Below, in pieces: positions 26,424 to 36,525 of a DNA stretch of 64,000 nucleotides (its first letter is position 1; every line of letters begins with the position of its first letter). The stretch lies in NCBI RefSeq assembly GCF_037992945.1, contig NZ_CP150304.1:2421501-2485500 (forward strand), in the 5' to 3' direction. The position numbers and the translations under genes were made by a program. The notes below the pieces were generated by a model. It saw nothing but the letters and a program-made list of their open reading frames with translations, was not told where the DNA came from and ran no database searches. The DNA is from Peribacillus sp. FSL E2-0218. GTDB lineage: Bacteria; Bacillota; Bacilli; Bacillales; DSM-1321.

Positions 26424-28043
26424 TTGCTAGCTGATATCGTGTTCGTGAACGGTGAAGTCATTACAGTTGATCGGAAGAATTCAGTAGCCGAGGCCATGGC
26501 AGTGAAAGGAAATCTAATCTCTGCAGTTGGAACCAATCAGGAGATGGAAGCTTTTATCGGAGAAGATACGAAAGTGGTCAATTTGCGGGGGAAATCATTA
26601 CTTCCAGGCTTCATAGATTCCCATATTCATCTTATATTGTACGGTGTCAATCAGTTGGCAGTAAGCTGTAAAGCGGAACATATCAAATCAGTCGCTGATT
26701 TGTTAGATGACTTGAAGAAGCAAGCAGCAACAATCCCAAACGGTGAATGGATCCGCGCATGGGGATTCAATGAAACCGCGGTGAAAGAAAAGCGATATCC
26801 AACCATCGCTGAGTTGGATGCCATATCAGAAAACCACCCGATCATGATAACCAGGACATGCAGCCATATAAGTGTGGTGAACCGGAAGGCGTTACAAATA
26901 GCAGGAATTGATGAGAGTACAGTGAACCCGCCAGGTGGAATCATTGAAAAGGATGAAGGTGGGGCGATCACTGGCAAACTTATTGAAACGGCACATATGA
27001 TGATCGCCGAACGGGCTGGTTATACGGAAAGGGAACTGGAGAAGGCAGTAAAAATCGCTTCGGAACATTTCATTGCCGCAGGGATAACCAGCATTCATGA
27101 AGCGGGTGCACATGGACCTGATAGTTTGCGAATCATGCAGCAAGCGGTTAAACAAAACGATATCCGCGTCCGCATTTATGCGATGATCGGTTCACTGAAC
27201 AAATCGCATGAATTCGTCAACAAAATGGTGGCTGCGGGGGTCGTAACCGGAACGGGGGACGATCGATTCAAAATCGGTCCGGCAAAATTGTTTACGGATG
27301 GCAGCAGCACGGGTCCGACCATAGCCACTAGGGAGCCTTATTCAAGCGATCCCGGCAATTTCGGCATCCTCTATTACACGGAAGAGGAAATTTATCAGGT
27401 GTTGGGTGAAGCACATGCCAAAGGCTATCAAATTACCGTGCATGCCCAAGGTGACAAAGCGATAGACATGTATTTGAACTGTGTGGAAAAGGCTTTGAAG
27501 GAATCTCCAAGAAAGGATCATAGACATCGAATCGAGCATGCAGGAATATCTACGCCCGATTTGCAGCGGAGGATGAAGCAACTTGGAATCATCCCCATTC
27601 CCAACCCGCCATTCCCTTTTGAATTCGGTGATATATATATCGAGCATTATGGGGAGAGGGTGAATTATATGTATGCCGCCCGTGATTATATCGATAACGG
27701 CATACTGGCTGCTGCTGGTTCCGATGCTCCCGTTACGGATCATAACCCTTTATTGGGCATACACGTAGCAGTAAATAGAAAAAGCAGCTCCGGTGCAAGC
27801 ATAGGCACGGCACAATCGATTCGGGTATTGGAAGCGATCAGGCTATATACATGGAATGGAGCTTATGCTAGTTTCGATGAAGCGATCAAAGGCAGTATCG
27901 AGGTAGGGAAGCTGGCCGACTTAGTCATCTTGAATGATAGCATTTTGAAGGTCAAGCTCAATGACATAAAGGAATTGAAAGTGGAAACAACGATTTTAAA
28001 TGGAGAAATACTATATAATAGCGAAACTTTGGTAGGAATATAG
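26424..28043 (+). CDS. YtcJ-like amidohydrolase (Amidohydro_3)
   Basis: 539 residues of the metal-dependent amidohydrolase superfamily: beta-strand start DIVFVNGEVITVD, metal motif PGFIDSHIHL, later HAQGD, RIEHAG and GSDAPV (last metal Asp). YtcJ-like enzymes hydrolyse amide or carbamate bonds of uncertain natural substrates. TTG 26424 has AGGGGGTG about 6 nt upstream and matches the usual N terminus; the frame is open to an ATG at 26322 without a site. First gene of a five-gene same-strand cassette. Confidence 0.85.
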   Translation: MLADIVFVNGEVITVDRKNSVAEAMAVKGNLISAVGTNQEMEAFIGEDTKVVNLRGKSLLPGFIDSHIHLILYGVNQLAVSCKAEHIKSVADLLDDLKKQAATIPNGEWIRAWGFNETAVKEKRYPTIAELDAISENHPIMITRTCSHISVVNRKALQIAGIDESTVNPPGGIIEKDEGGAITGKLIETAHMMIAERAGYTERELEKAVKIASEHFIAAGITSIHEAGAHGPDSLRIMQQAVKQNDIRVRIYAMIGSLNKSHEFVNKMVAAGVVTGTGDDRFKIGPAKLFTDGSSTGPTIATREPYSSDPGNFGILYYTEEEIYQVLGEAHAKGYQITVHAQGDKAIDMYLNCVEKALKESPRKDHRHRIEHAGISTPDLQRRMKQLGIIPIPNPPFPFEFGDIYIEHYGERVNYMYAARDYIDNGILAAAGSDAPVTDHNPLLGIHVAVNRKSSSGASIGTAQSIRVLEAIRLYTWNGAYASFDEAIKGSIEVGKLADLVILNDSILKVKLNDIKELKVETTILNGEILYNSETLVGI

Positions 28044-28145
28044 AAGAGGGAAATAGCTTTACAACCAAGACGTTCACTTTCGATTTTGTAAATGCGCGCA
28101 TGAATGATGGAGCATGTAATGTAATCATGAAGGGGGATATTCGCT

Positions 28146-29378
28146 ATGAAAAAACAAAAGGTAATAATCAATGGGGATAGGCTGAGCCGCACGCTTGAGG
28201 AATTCGCCGATTTTGGACGCACGGAAAACAACGGAGTTACACGGTTATCCCTTTCGGAGGAGGATCGGCAAGTCCGTGACTATTTTTGCTCCTGTTGCAA
28301 GGAATTGGGAATGACCATTCAGGTAGATGATATGGGTAATATTTACGCTACCTTGGCCGGCCTTGAAAACAAACCGCCCATTGTGATGGGCTCACATATG
28401 GATACCGTCAAAAAGGGAGGCCGGTTTGATGGAATCTTGGGCGTAGCTGCGGGACTCGAGGTCGTTCGGACTTTGGTGGAAAATAATTTCCAGCCTAAAA
28501 TCCCGATTATGATCGTCAATTTCACAAATGAAGAAGGAGCCAGGTTCGAACCTTCCATGATGTCATCGGGCGTTCTTTCCGGTAAATTCGAAAAGTCCCT
28601 GATGCTGCAAAAGACGGATAGTGAAGGGAATACCTTCGAAAACGCTTTGGATGAGATTGGCTATGCAGGGGATGAAGCGGTGCGTTTAAAAGAAGCGACT
28701 GCATTTTTAGAGTTGCATATCGAGCAGGGCCCCATCCTGGAGCGGGAATCTTTAACGATCGGAGTCGTTGAATGTGTCCTGGGGATGGTGTGCTATGAAA
28801 TTGAAGTCACCGGGGAGTCCGATCATGCCGGAACCACTCCGATGAATATGAGAAAGGATGCCTTCTTCACTGCCAATACCTTGATCATGGAGGCCCGGCA
28901 AAAGTTAGCGATGCTTCATGACGAGTTGGTATTCACGATGGGAAGAGTCAATGTTCTTCCTAATATCCATACGGTCATCCCCAATAAAGTGGTGTTTTCA
29001 TTAGAGGCCAGACATAAAGATCCGAAGGTCATCAAACAGGTTGAGGAGATCATTGCAGGTTTTGCAACAAATGGTTCGGAAAATGACTGCGAGATCCAAG
29101 TGAAAAAATTATGGGACAGGAATACGGTTTGGTTCGACGAATCAATTTGTGATTTGCTTGAACAATCGACGATCTCACTAGGGCTGCCTTATAAAAGGAT
29201 GGTTAGTGGAGCCGGACATGATGCCCAGTTTATAGCTAGTTATATCCCGACAGCCATGATTTTCGTTCCAAGCATCAACGGAAAAAGCCATTGTGAAGAA
29301 GAGCTTACTGCTTGGGAGGATTGTGAAAAAGGAGTCAACGTCCTATTGGAAACTGTCCTTACGATTCAATCCAAATGA
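28146..29378 (+). CDS. M20-family amidase/carbamoylase (AllC/HyuC type)
   Basis: 410 residues of the Zn-dependent hydantoinase/carbamoylase family, which cleave allantoate, ureidoglycine or N-carbamoyl amino acids with release of ammonia and CO2. Motifs: GSHMDTV (metal His and bridging Asp), NEEGARF (catalytic Glu), HIEQGP, and the dimerisation-domain SDHAGTTPM. A tight ribosome site precedes ATG 28146. It lies 102 nt after the amidohydrolase, so they are probably cotranscribed. Confidence 0.9.
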   Translation: MKKQKVIINGDRLSRTLEEFADFGRTENNGVTRLSLSEEDRQVRDYFCSCCKELGMTIQVDDMGNIYATLAGLENKPPIVMGSHMDTVKKGGRFDGILGVAAGLEVVRTLVENNFQPKIPIMIVNFTNEEGARFEPSMMSSGVLSGKFEKSLMLQKTDSEGNTFENALDEIGYAGDEAVRLKEATAFLELHIEQGPILERESLTIGVVECVLGMVCYEIEVTGESDHAGTTPMNMRKDAFFTANTLIMEARQKLAMLHDELVFTMGRVNVLPNIHTVIPNKVVFSLEARHKDPKVIKQVEEIIAGFATNGSENDCEIQVKKLWDRNTVWFDESICDLLEQSTISLGLPYKRMVSGAGHDAQFIASYIPTAMIFVPSINGKSHCEEELTAWEDCEKGVNVLLETVLTIQSK

Positions 29379-29502
29379 GAGGAAGGCCAGCGAAATCCTT
29401 TGACAGATAGAGATGCTTACCTGCCATCAGTTTGGAGGGAATGCCCGCTATGCTGATGGCGATTCATCCGTGAGAGAATACCTATTACAGGGAGGGTACA
29501 AG

Positions 29503-29703
29503 TTGAATGCTATCAAACTATTGCTTTTTGTTCCATTCATAGGGTTCCTTGGTTTATTGCCTTTAGCCAATAAAGTGGAGCCATACATATTGGGAATGCC
29601 ATTTTTGTTATTTTGGGTCGCATTTTGGATGGTGATGGCATCAGTGATTTTGATGATCGTCTATAAGTTCGATCCTGATAATGAAGGGAGTGATCTCGAT
29701 TGA
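29503..29703 (+). CDS. DUF3311 small membrane subunit
   Basis: 66 residues with two transmembrane helices, of the DUF3311 family that is nearly always encoded directly before an SSS-family symporter (YhjC ahead of YhjB in B. subtilis). TTG 29503 has GGGAGG 6 nt upstream. Its stop overlaps the start of the symporter by four bases (TTGA), so translation is coupled; it is probably a symporter subunit. Confidence 0.85.
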   Translation: MNAIKLLLFVPFIGFLGLLPLANKVEPYILGMPFLLFWVAFWMVMASVILMIVYKFDPDNEGSDLD

Positions 29704-31184
29704 ACATTTCGTTACTCATCATTTCCTCCTTCTTGTTTTTAGCTCTTTATTTGGGGATCAAAGCAAGAAAAGGAAAGGATATGGATATGGAGCAGTTTGC
29801 TTTAGGAGGCAGGGGCTTCGGAACCTTCTTCATTTTTTTGTTGATAGCAGGTGAAATTTATACAACCTTCACATTTCTGGGCGGAAGCGGGTGGGCTTAC
29901 TCCAAAGGGGCTGCGGCTTATTATGTACCTGCTTATATCTTTTTGGCTTACGTCCTCTCATATTGGCTCGTCCCTAAAATCTGGAGATATTCAAAACAAC
30001 ATTCGATCATCTCCCAGCCTGAGTATTTTGCCTCTAAATTCAAAAGCCGGTCAATGGGAATGATCGTAGCGGTCCTGGGTAGCTTAGCCCTTGTTCCGTA
30101 TATTGTCATCCAGCTTAAAGGATTGGGCATCATTGTTTCAGAAGCTTCATATGGAGCCATCTCCCCGGTGGCGGCAAGTGTCATCGGCGCCATCGTAGTT
30201 ACGACATATGTCATGATTTCAGGCATTCACGGTTCAGCATGGACGGCAATCCTTAAGGATTTCATGATCTTGGTAGTAGTGATTTTTTTGGGGATTTACA
30301 TTCCTTTTCATTACTTCGGCGGCATTCAGCCCATGTTCGAAACGGTACAGGCCGCTAAACCGGAAATGTTAATTTTGGCAGATCAAGGGTTGAGTCAATC
30401 CTGGTTTGTGTCTACCGTTTTGCTGAATGCACTCGGATTTTATCTTTTGCCACAAACTTTCATGGTCGTATTATCGTCGAATGGGGAAAGAACACTTAGG
30501 AAAAATGCGATCGCTTTACCCTTGTATACACTATTATTGCTATTCGTCTTTTTCATAGGTTTTGCCGCTATCATGGAAATCCCTGGACTGCAGGGAGCTG
30601 ATGGGGATCTTTCCCTGTTAAGGCTGGCAATTCAAACGTTCGATCCATGGATGATAGGCCTGATTGGAGCAGCAGGCTTATTGACGGCGCTAGTTCCAGC
30701 CTCGGTGATGCTAATGGCTGCCTCGGTTGGTCTGACAAATAGCTTTTTCAAAGTTCTGGTCCCTGCTGCATCTGAAAAGCAGCAATTGGTCGTCTCAAGA
30801 ATGATCATCATAGCTATCTCCATCATTGCTTTAATTGTAACGATAACAGGCGGAGAAGCGCTCGCCATCTTGAATATCATGTCATATAGCCTGATAACCC
30901 AGCTAGCACCTGCCTTGTTTTGCAGTTTGCCAAAAAACAATATCATCAACAAATATGGTGCGATGGCAGGGATCCTGGCAGGTGTACTGATCGTATTGTA
31001 TGCCACGATTGCCGATGTGAAAATAGCGACCTTCTTGCCTGATGTGCCTCACGTAATCAATGATATCAGTACAGGCGTCATAGCCTTATTTTTAAATTTG
31101 CTAGTAACGATCATCGTAAGTTCATTGACTAAGCATATGAATATAAAAGGGACGGAAGTGGAAAATTTAAATAAAATTTCCTGA
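29700..31184 (+). CDS. sodium:solute symporter (SSS family)
   Basis: 494 residues, about 13 helices. The N-terminal GGRGFGTFFIFLLIAGEIYTTFTFLG region fits the SSS (PutP/PanF-like) sodium-binding core. Start TTG 29700 overlaps the DUF3311 stop. In this cassette it probably imports the amide or ureide that the flanking hydrolases degrade. Confidence 0.88.
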   Translation: MNISLLIISSFLFLALYLGIKARKGKDMDMEQFALGGRGFGTFFIFLLIAGEIYTTFTFLGGSGWAYSKGAAAYYVPAYIFLAYVLSYWLVPKIWRYSKQHSIISQPEYFASKFKSRSMGMIVAVLGSLALVPYIVIQLKGLGIIVSEASYGAISPVAASVIGAIVVTTYVMISGIHGSAWTAILKDFMILVVVIFLGIYIPFHYFGGIQPMFETVQAAKPEMLILADQGLSQSWFVSTVLLNALGFYLLPQTFMVVLSSNGERTLRKNAIALPLYTLLLLFVFFIGFAAIMEIPGLQGADGDLSLLRLAIQTFDPWMIGLIGAAGLLTALVPASVMLMAASVGLTNSFFKVLVPAASEKQQLVVSRMIIIAISIIALIVTITGGEALAILNIMSYSLITQLAPALFCSLPKNNIINKYGAMAGILAGVLIVLYATIADVKIATFLPDVPHVINDISTGVIALFLNLLVTIIVSSLTKHMNIKGTEVENLNKIS

Positions 31185-31246
31185 TCGATTGTGGTCATCT
31201 GTGCAGGAGCAGGGACAAGACTGACGGAGACTATGGGAGGTGCTTC

Positions 31247-32107
31247 GTGAAAATCAACATATCGGCTTGCCAATTCAAGGTCGAAAAAGTGTCGACGTTC
31301 CTTGAATTTCAGAATCAAGTAGAAGACTTGATCAGCCAAGTGCCTGTAGACTCGGATTATATCCTTTTTCCTGAACTGTTTACCATCGGCTTAGCAGCGA
31401 CACATGAAGGAATGGATGAGACATCCGTAATCAAGATTGCTGAATATGCGAATCAATATAAACTTCTTTTCAGGACGATATCAAAAAAGAGGAAGCAAGT
31501 GATCATTGCTGGTTCACATTTGGAAAGTCGGAAAAATGAATACTACAACATAGCCTACATTTTCGACAAGGACGGAACATGTGCCGAGCATAAAAAAACT
31601 CATATCTTTCCTGCCGAAGCAAATTGGCATACTTCCGAGGGGAATGATCTGGATGTGTATTCCATCGGGCCTGTCAAGATTGGAATAGCGATTTGTTATG
31701 AAGCGGAAATTCCCGAAGTTTCAAGAATATTGGCCATGAAGGGGGCAGACATTATTTTTTGCCCCTCATATACGTTTACGGAGGCAGGTTTTTGGAGAGT
31801 GCGCCATTGCGCGCAAGCACGCGCAATCGAAAATCAGGTGTACTTCGTTCATTGTCCCACTGTAGGTGAACCGGGAGGACCGCTTCCGAGTGGATATGGC
31901 CGTGCAAGTATCCTTAGCCCCTGTGATAAAGCCTGGACAGCCGATGGAATCGTAGCCGAGGCAAAAACGGCCGGACAAACTGTCATTACCGGCACGGTGG
32001 ATATGGAGGAACTTTATCGAAACCGTAAAAGCGGTGCAGCTACCACTTTCACCGATCGTGACCGCCGCAAGGCCTTGTATGCTAAATATGAGCCATATAA
32101 AGGCTGA
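31247..32107 (+). CDS. carbon-nitrogen hydrolase (nitrilase superfamily)
   Basis: 286 residues with the complete Glu-Lys-Cys triad: Glu in LFPELF, Lys in HKKTHIFP and Cys in GIAICYEAEIPE. Such enzymes hydrolyse amides, N-carbamoyl amino acids or nitriles in the cytoplasm. GTG 31247 with GGGAGGTG upstream. Last gene of the cassette, 62 nt after the symporter. Confidence 0.9.
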   Translation: MKINISACQFKVEKVSTFLEFQNQVEDLISQVPVDSDYILFPELFTIGLAATHEGMDETSVIKIAEYANQYKLLFRTISKKRKQVIIAGSHLESRKNEYYNIAYIFDKDGTCAEHKKTHIFPAEANWHTSEGNDLDVYSIGPVKIGIAICYEAEIPEVSRILAMKGADIIFCPSYTFTEAGFWRVRHCAQARAIENQVYFVHCPTVGEPGGPLPSGYGRASILSPCDKAWTADGIVAEAKTAGQTVITGTVDMEELYRNRKSGAATTFTDRDRRKALYAKYEPYKG

Positions 32108-32258
32108 TCGTCTTTTTGTAATCGAAAAGGACTGAATTTTCTAAATATATTGTCGGATGGGCCCATTATAATATGTAACCATTTCATCTTGTACCATATA
32201 AAGAGCGACCTTATTTATGGCTGTTATGATGTCTGTATTGGCAGGAGGAACAAAAATA

Positions 32259-32496
32259 ATGTTTCATCAAAATACCATATATATCGTTGGCGAAGCCAAG
32301 GCTGCTTTCCACTCTCTAAACAGCTCTATACACGTAAGAATAGATGAAATAAACACATCGGGATACGGCGAGGAATACGCCGGGGCCAGAAGGTATATCA
32401 ATTGAACTAATCAAACAGGGCGAACGCTGCCGAATGGTAAATGAGGGAAGCAGTCTCCTGATTGATTGGAGTTATGGTGGGGATGCCACCGATTAA
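32259..32496 (+). pseudogene. small gene interrupted by a single-base frameshift
   Basis: A strong start (AGGAGG 32243-32248, ATG 32259) opens a frame beginning MFHQNTIYIVGEAKAAFH that stops at 32405. In the +1 frame a continuation (GPEGISIELIKQGERC...) runs to TAA at 32494-32496. Removing one G from the GGGG run at 32382-32385 fuses them into one 79-codon protein ending WSYGGDATD. Either a recent inactivation, a slippage-controlled gene, or a sequencing error. The family is not recognised; the opening IYIVGEAKA faintly recalls DUF3870. Confidence 0.55.
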
Positions 32497-32565
32497 TCTG
32501 AATCGAAAGGGAAAATATGGTACAATAATTAAGGAGTTATCCAATAAAAAAGGGGGTTTTCAATC

Positions 32566-34365
32566 ATGATCACTTTTCCAAAACCTGATGTTGAGCAATT
32601 TTTACGGACATTTTCCATTGGCGATTTTATCGTAAGCCCTGATGAAAAGCAGTTGGTTTTCAGTACGAATTTGAGCGGCAAGTATAATCTATGGGGAATG
32701 GATTTACCCAATACGTTTCCATACCCGCTTACATCCATCGATCAAAGCTGCCAGGAGCTGTTATTTGATAAACAAGGTCGTTTCATCATAGCCGGTTTTG
32801 ATCAAGACGGGAATGAAAACACCCAGTTTTATGGGATTCCTTTGAGGGGAGGGACCATGAAGGAAATCATCAATCATGAAAATACCCGGAATTTCATGCC
32901 GATTTTATCGAATGACAGCCAAAGGCTTTATTACACCACGTCGAGAGGAAATCCGTCCTTTTTAAATTCCTATTGTTTAGACCTGGAATCAGGACAGGAA
33001 ACCCAAATACTCGAGGGGGAAGATGCGGCAACCTATATCATTGGTTTCAGTCCTGATGAAAAAACCTTTCTTTATCACAAGCACTATGCAAATACATATT
33101 CCCTCCTCTATGCGAAGAGTGGAAGCTGTGAGATTTTGCTTACCCCTCCATCCGAGAAACAACATACAGTCACACACGGTGTTTTCGTCTCGGATTCCCT
33201 GATTTATTTATTGACGGATTATGATTCGGATTACACTTACTTGGCCTCTTTTAATCTAGAAACCGATCAATTTACGAAAATAAAAGAATTGAAAAGTGAA
33301 AGCTTTACGGCCCTTAAATATAATGAAGAATTACAACTGTTATTTGTTGCGAGCGAGAAAGGCGTAGTCGATCATTTATATGAGCATGATCTGAAAAATG
33401 GGGACTGGACGAATATCCCGATTCCATGCAGTGTCATTCAAAAACTTGAGGTTGCAAGATCAGGTGCACTCTACTTATCTGGCATGAGCGCAACCAAGCC
33501 TCATAATATTTATAAAAGAATCGGTGATGAGTGGGAACCATTGACTTTCTACACGGTCCCAGGTGTCGAGACAACCGAATTGGTGGAACCGGACATCATT
33601 ACCTACCCTTCCTTTGATGGCTTGGAGATCGAATCGTTATTTTTTCGGGCAAACAAGGAAAATGATACTGGCGAAGTCATTTTCTGGCCTCATGGCGGTC
33701 CTCAAGCCGCAGAACGCAAATTTTTCAGAGCATCCTTTCAGTTTTTCGTGAACAATGGATATAGTATTTTCGCACCGAACTTTCGCGGCTCCACAGGATA
33801 TGGCTTACAATTCATGAAAATGGTAGAAGGAGATTGGGGGCATGGACCGCGCCTTGATAATATAGCCGGTCTGGATTGGCTGATTGAACAAGGATATGCC
33901 CGAAAAGGGAACATACTATTGATGGGCGGAAGCTTTGGCGGGTATATGGCGTTGCTGCTACATGGACGTCATGCCGAGTACTTTAAGGCGGTAGTCGATA
34001 TTTTTGGTCCATCCAACCTATTTTCCTTCATCGAATCCGTTCCTGAAGACTGGAAGCCAGTCATGGATCAGTGGGTTGGGAATCCGGAAAAAGATCGAGG
34101 GAAATTAATCGAGTACTCGCCTATTACCTACCTGGATTCCATGACCAAACCCATGCTAGTCGTACAGGGGGCGAATGATCCGCGTGTCGTTAAAAAGGAA
34201 TCCGATCAAATCGTGCAAGCCTTGAAGGACAAGGGAAGAGCTGTCGAGTATATGCTCCTGGAAGATGAAGGACATGGTTTTTCCAAAAAAGAAAATGAAA
34301 TGGCTGTCTATCGAAAAATACTATCCTTCTTAAATCAATATACAGCAGTAACGGAGAACGTTTAA
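32566..34365 (+). CDS. S9 family prolyl oligopeptidase/acylaminoacyl peptidase
   Basis: 599 residues: an N-terminal beta-propeller (about 20-340) and a C-terminal alpha/beta hydrolase with the triad Ser in GGSFGGYMA, Asp in GANDPRV and His in DEGHGF. Such enzymes cleave short peptides or acyl-peptides; the propeller restricts access. No signal peptide, so it is cytoplasmic. AAAGGGGG precedes ATG 32566. Transcribed alone, convergent with the antiporter. Confidence 0.92.
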   Translation: MITFPKPDVEQFLRTFSIGDFIVSPDEKQLVFSTNLSGKYNLWGMDLPNTFPYPLTSIDQSCQELLFDKQGRFIIAGFDQDGNENTQFYGIPLRGGTMKEIINHENTRNFMPILSNDSQRLYYTTSRGNPSFLNSYCLDLESGQETQILEGEDAATYIIGFSPDEKTFLYHKHYANTYSLLYAKSGSCEILLTPPSEKQHTVTHGVFVSDSLIYLLTDYDSDYTYLASFNLETDQFTKIKELKSESFTALKYNEELQLLFVASEKGVVDHLYEHDLKNGDWTNIPIPCSVIQKLEVARSGALYLSGMSATKPHNIYKRIGDEWEPLTFYTVPGVETTELVEPDIITYPSFDGLEIESLFFRANKENDTGEVIFWPHGGPQAAERKFFRASFQFFVNNGYSIFAPNFRGSTGYGLQFMKMVEGDWGHGPRLDNIAGLDWLIEQGYARKGNILLMGGSFGGYMALLLHGRHAEYFKAVVDIFGPSNLFSFIESVPEDWKPVMDQWVGNPEKDRGKLIEYSPITYLDSMTKPMLVVQGANDPRVVKKESDQIVQALKDKGRAVEYMLLEDEGHGFSKKENEMAVYRKILSFLNQYTAVTENV

Positions 34366-34380
34366 ATAAATCTCGATCCA

Positions 34381-34424
34381 ATAAGAAAAACCCTGCCGGT
34401 CACATATAGCAGGGTTTTTCTTAT
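34381..34424. terminator. bidirectional terminator
   Basis: ATAAGAAAAACCCTGC pairs perfectly (16 bp) with GCAGGGTTTTTCTTAT. The T and A runs serve both the peptidase and the antiporter gene. Confidence 0.92.
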
Positions 34425-34458
34425 TCATCTTTTGTTGGTGTATCATTCACTTTTTTGA

Positions 34459-36525
34459 TCAATTTTGGATCATGATCATTTCATCATAGACCAGGTTTTG
34501 TCTAAGCGCCGTAGCCGTTTTGGCGGATATCCGATCTTCTTCGACCAATTGCTGAATGATATCTCGTTCGATTTGCATGGCATTCAATTGAAAATGACTC
34601 ACCATTTCTTGTAAGTTGGTGGCTTCCTTTTCACTTAATGTACCGAATGGATTCAAGTACCGATTATACCTTTGGATGACAAGCATCACTTCATGGCGGT
34701 TTTCTGGTTCAATTTGTTGTTTGATTAAAGAAATGGCTGCCTTTGATGCTTCTTTTTGTGCTTGACGGAATTCCTTGATCAGGTCCGCGTTTTTATCGAG
34801 GGAGTTCTCTAACTTTGCTTCCCATTTTTTATCCCATTTGACATTAAGCTTTTTCTTGAAAAGGATAGCTTGCAATGAAATCCAAACTCTTTGCAAAAAT
34901 GATTTTTGTACATAATTCAACGTTCGTGAAATGTACACCTTATATAGCTCGTGGGTCGTTTCTGATATCGATCCTTTTTCGACCAATCCAGAAACGACTT
35001 CCAATTCAGCATTCGCCCCTAGCTTGACTAAATCCTGTATCGTCTTGTTATCCGGCCTGTTCGTTATGCCTCGCTCCAAATCTATCAGTTGTTCGTTCAG
35101 ATCATCCATCACTTGATAAACGGCTTTCTGATTATCGCTATTGGCTTCTTTGCTCAGCTGATGAATCGTTTTGTTCAATACGATTTTATAAGCTTCATCA
35201 GTGCTCAGGCGTTCGTCCTCAGATTCAGCCGGTGCCTTTACAAGTATCGGCAAAAGGACCGTGGCTAATAGGACACTTAACAAAATGACGCACGCTGCGA
35301 TGAACAAGACTGTATTGCGCATCGGAAATAAAGTGTCATCCGGCATGAAATAAGGGATGGATAAAGCGGTAGCTAAAGTTATGGTGCCATGAATGCCGCA
35401 TACGGATGTCAAGATGGCATACCGTGTTCTTGTTAAATTCTTATCATCGCTGACTTTGATTTCATCTCGATGAATCCGGGACATAATGAATTGCTCTAGT
35501 GGATTGACCCTATTCTTGGTGAATGTATCATGCAGAAAGTATACCCAAATAAAACGGATCACCAATAATAATAGAACGATCAATACACTTATCCCAAAAA
35601 GGGAACCCCTATTTAAGTTGGACTCGATTTCCCGATAGACGCTCGGCAGCATGAATCCTAATAAAGTAAACACAAGCCCATTCAATAGATATCCCAATAC
35701 TGACCATATATTCGTTGATACAATTTGCAATTTGGTTGTGGTATTTTGAAGGCGATCGCGTTCAATGCCATGAATGACACCTGCGGCCACTACCGCCAAG
35801 ATACCGGAAACATGGAATTCTTCAGCTACCATGTAGATGGCAAAAGGTGTAATGACCTCCATTACGATGGACATGGGGATTTCTTCAAGTCCTTGAACCC
35901 GTAAAAACAATCGTAATTTAACGATTAAGTAACCCAAAAGAAGACCGATGAAGATCCCGCCTATGGCGACAAAGATGAAATTGAGCGATGCATCTTTAAT
36001 GGAAAATGCACCTGTCAATGCCGCCGCCAAGGCCACTTTAAAAGCAACGATACCCGCGGCATCATTGAAAAGTGACTCACCTTCAAGGATCGGCAGCATA
36101 TTGCCGGGCAGCTTCAATCCCTTTGTGATCGATTGGACTGCTACAGCATCAGTAGGAGTGATTGTGGCAGCTAAAGCAAAAGCGATGGCCATCGGCATAT
36201 CCGGAATCAGCCAGTGGATGAAAAACCCTCCAGCAAACACAGTGACGAAAACAAGCCCAAAAGCAAGCAACAAAATAGGCTTGCGCAATTCAAGCATTTC
36301 TTTACGAGATGTATTCTTGCCTTCTGTAAATAGTAATGGTGCTATGACACAAATCATGAATAATTCCGAATGGAAATCAAGCGATAAGTGAAATGGCAAT
36401 AATGAAAGTACTGCTCCGGCGGATATTTGGTATATCGGTAATGGGATACGGGGCCATTTGGCATTCATGATGGTAGCGAGTATGGTGGAAACCAATAATC
36501 CGATCATAGTGATTAAAAATGACAT
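34459..36525 (-). CDS. CPA1 Na+/H+ antiporter, NhaK/YvgP-like
   Basis: 688 residues: 12 transmembrane helices (1-440) with the CPA1 ion-binding region FALAATITPTDAVAV and GESLFNDAAGIVAF, then a 240-residue cytoplasmic helical domain. Length and the long tail match B. subtilis NhaK (YvgP), which exchanges Na+, K+ and Li+ for protons; other NhaP-type assignments are possible. AGGAGG lies before ATG 36525. Upstream, TTTTAAAG/CTTTAAAA at about 36596-36624 may be an operator or leader hairpin. Confidence 0.88.
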   Translation of the reverse strand: MSFLITMIGLLVSTILATIMNAKWPRIPLPIYQISAGAVLSLLPFHLSLDFHSELFMICVIAPLLFTEGKNTSRKEMLELRKPILLLAFGLVFVTVFAGGFFIHWLIPDMPMAIAFALAATITPTDAVAVQSITKGLKLPGNMLPILEGESLFNDAAGIVAFKVALAAALTGAFSIKDASLNFIFVAIGGIFIGLLLGYLIVKLRLFLRVQGLEEIPMSIVMEVITPFAIYMVAEEFHVSGILAVVAAGVIHGIERDRLQNTTTKLQIVSTNIWSVLGYLLNGLVFTLLGFMLPSVYREIESNLNRGSLFGISVLIVLLLLVIRFIWVYFLHDTFTKNRVNPLEQFIMSRIHRDEIKVSDDKNLTRTRYAILTSVCGIHGTITLATALSIPYFMPDDTLFPMRNTVLFIAACVILLSVLLATVLLPILVKAPAESEDERLSTDEAYKIVLNKTIHQLSKEANSDNQKAVYQVMDDLNEQLIDLERGITNRPDNKTIQDLVKLGANAELEVVSGLVEKGSISETTHELYKVYISRTLNYVQKSFLQRVWISLQAILFKKKLNVKWDKKWEAKLENSLDKNADLIKEFRQAQKEASKAAISLIKQQIEPENRHEVMLVIQRYNRYLNPFGTLSEKEATNLQEMVSHFQLNAMQIERDIIQQLVEEDRISAKTATALRQNLVYDEMIMIQN

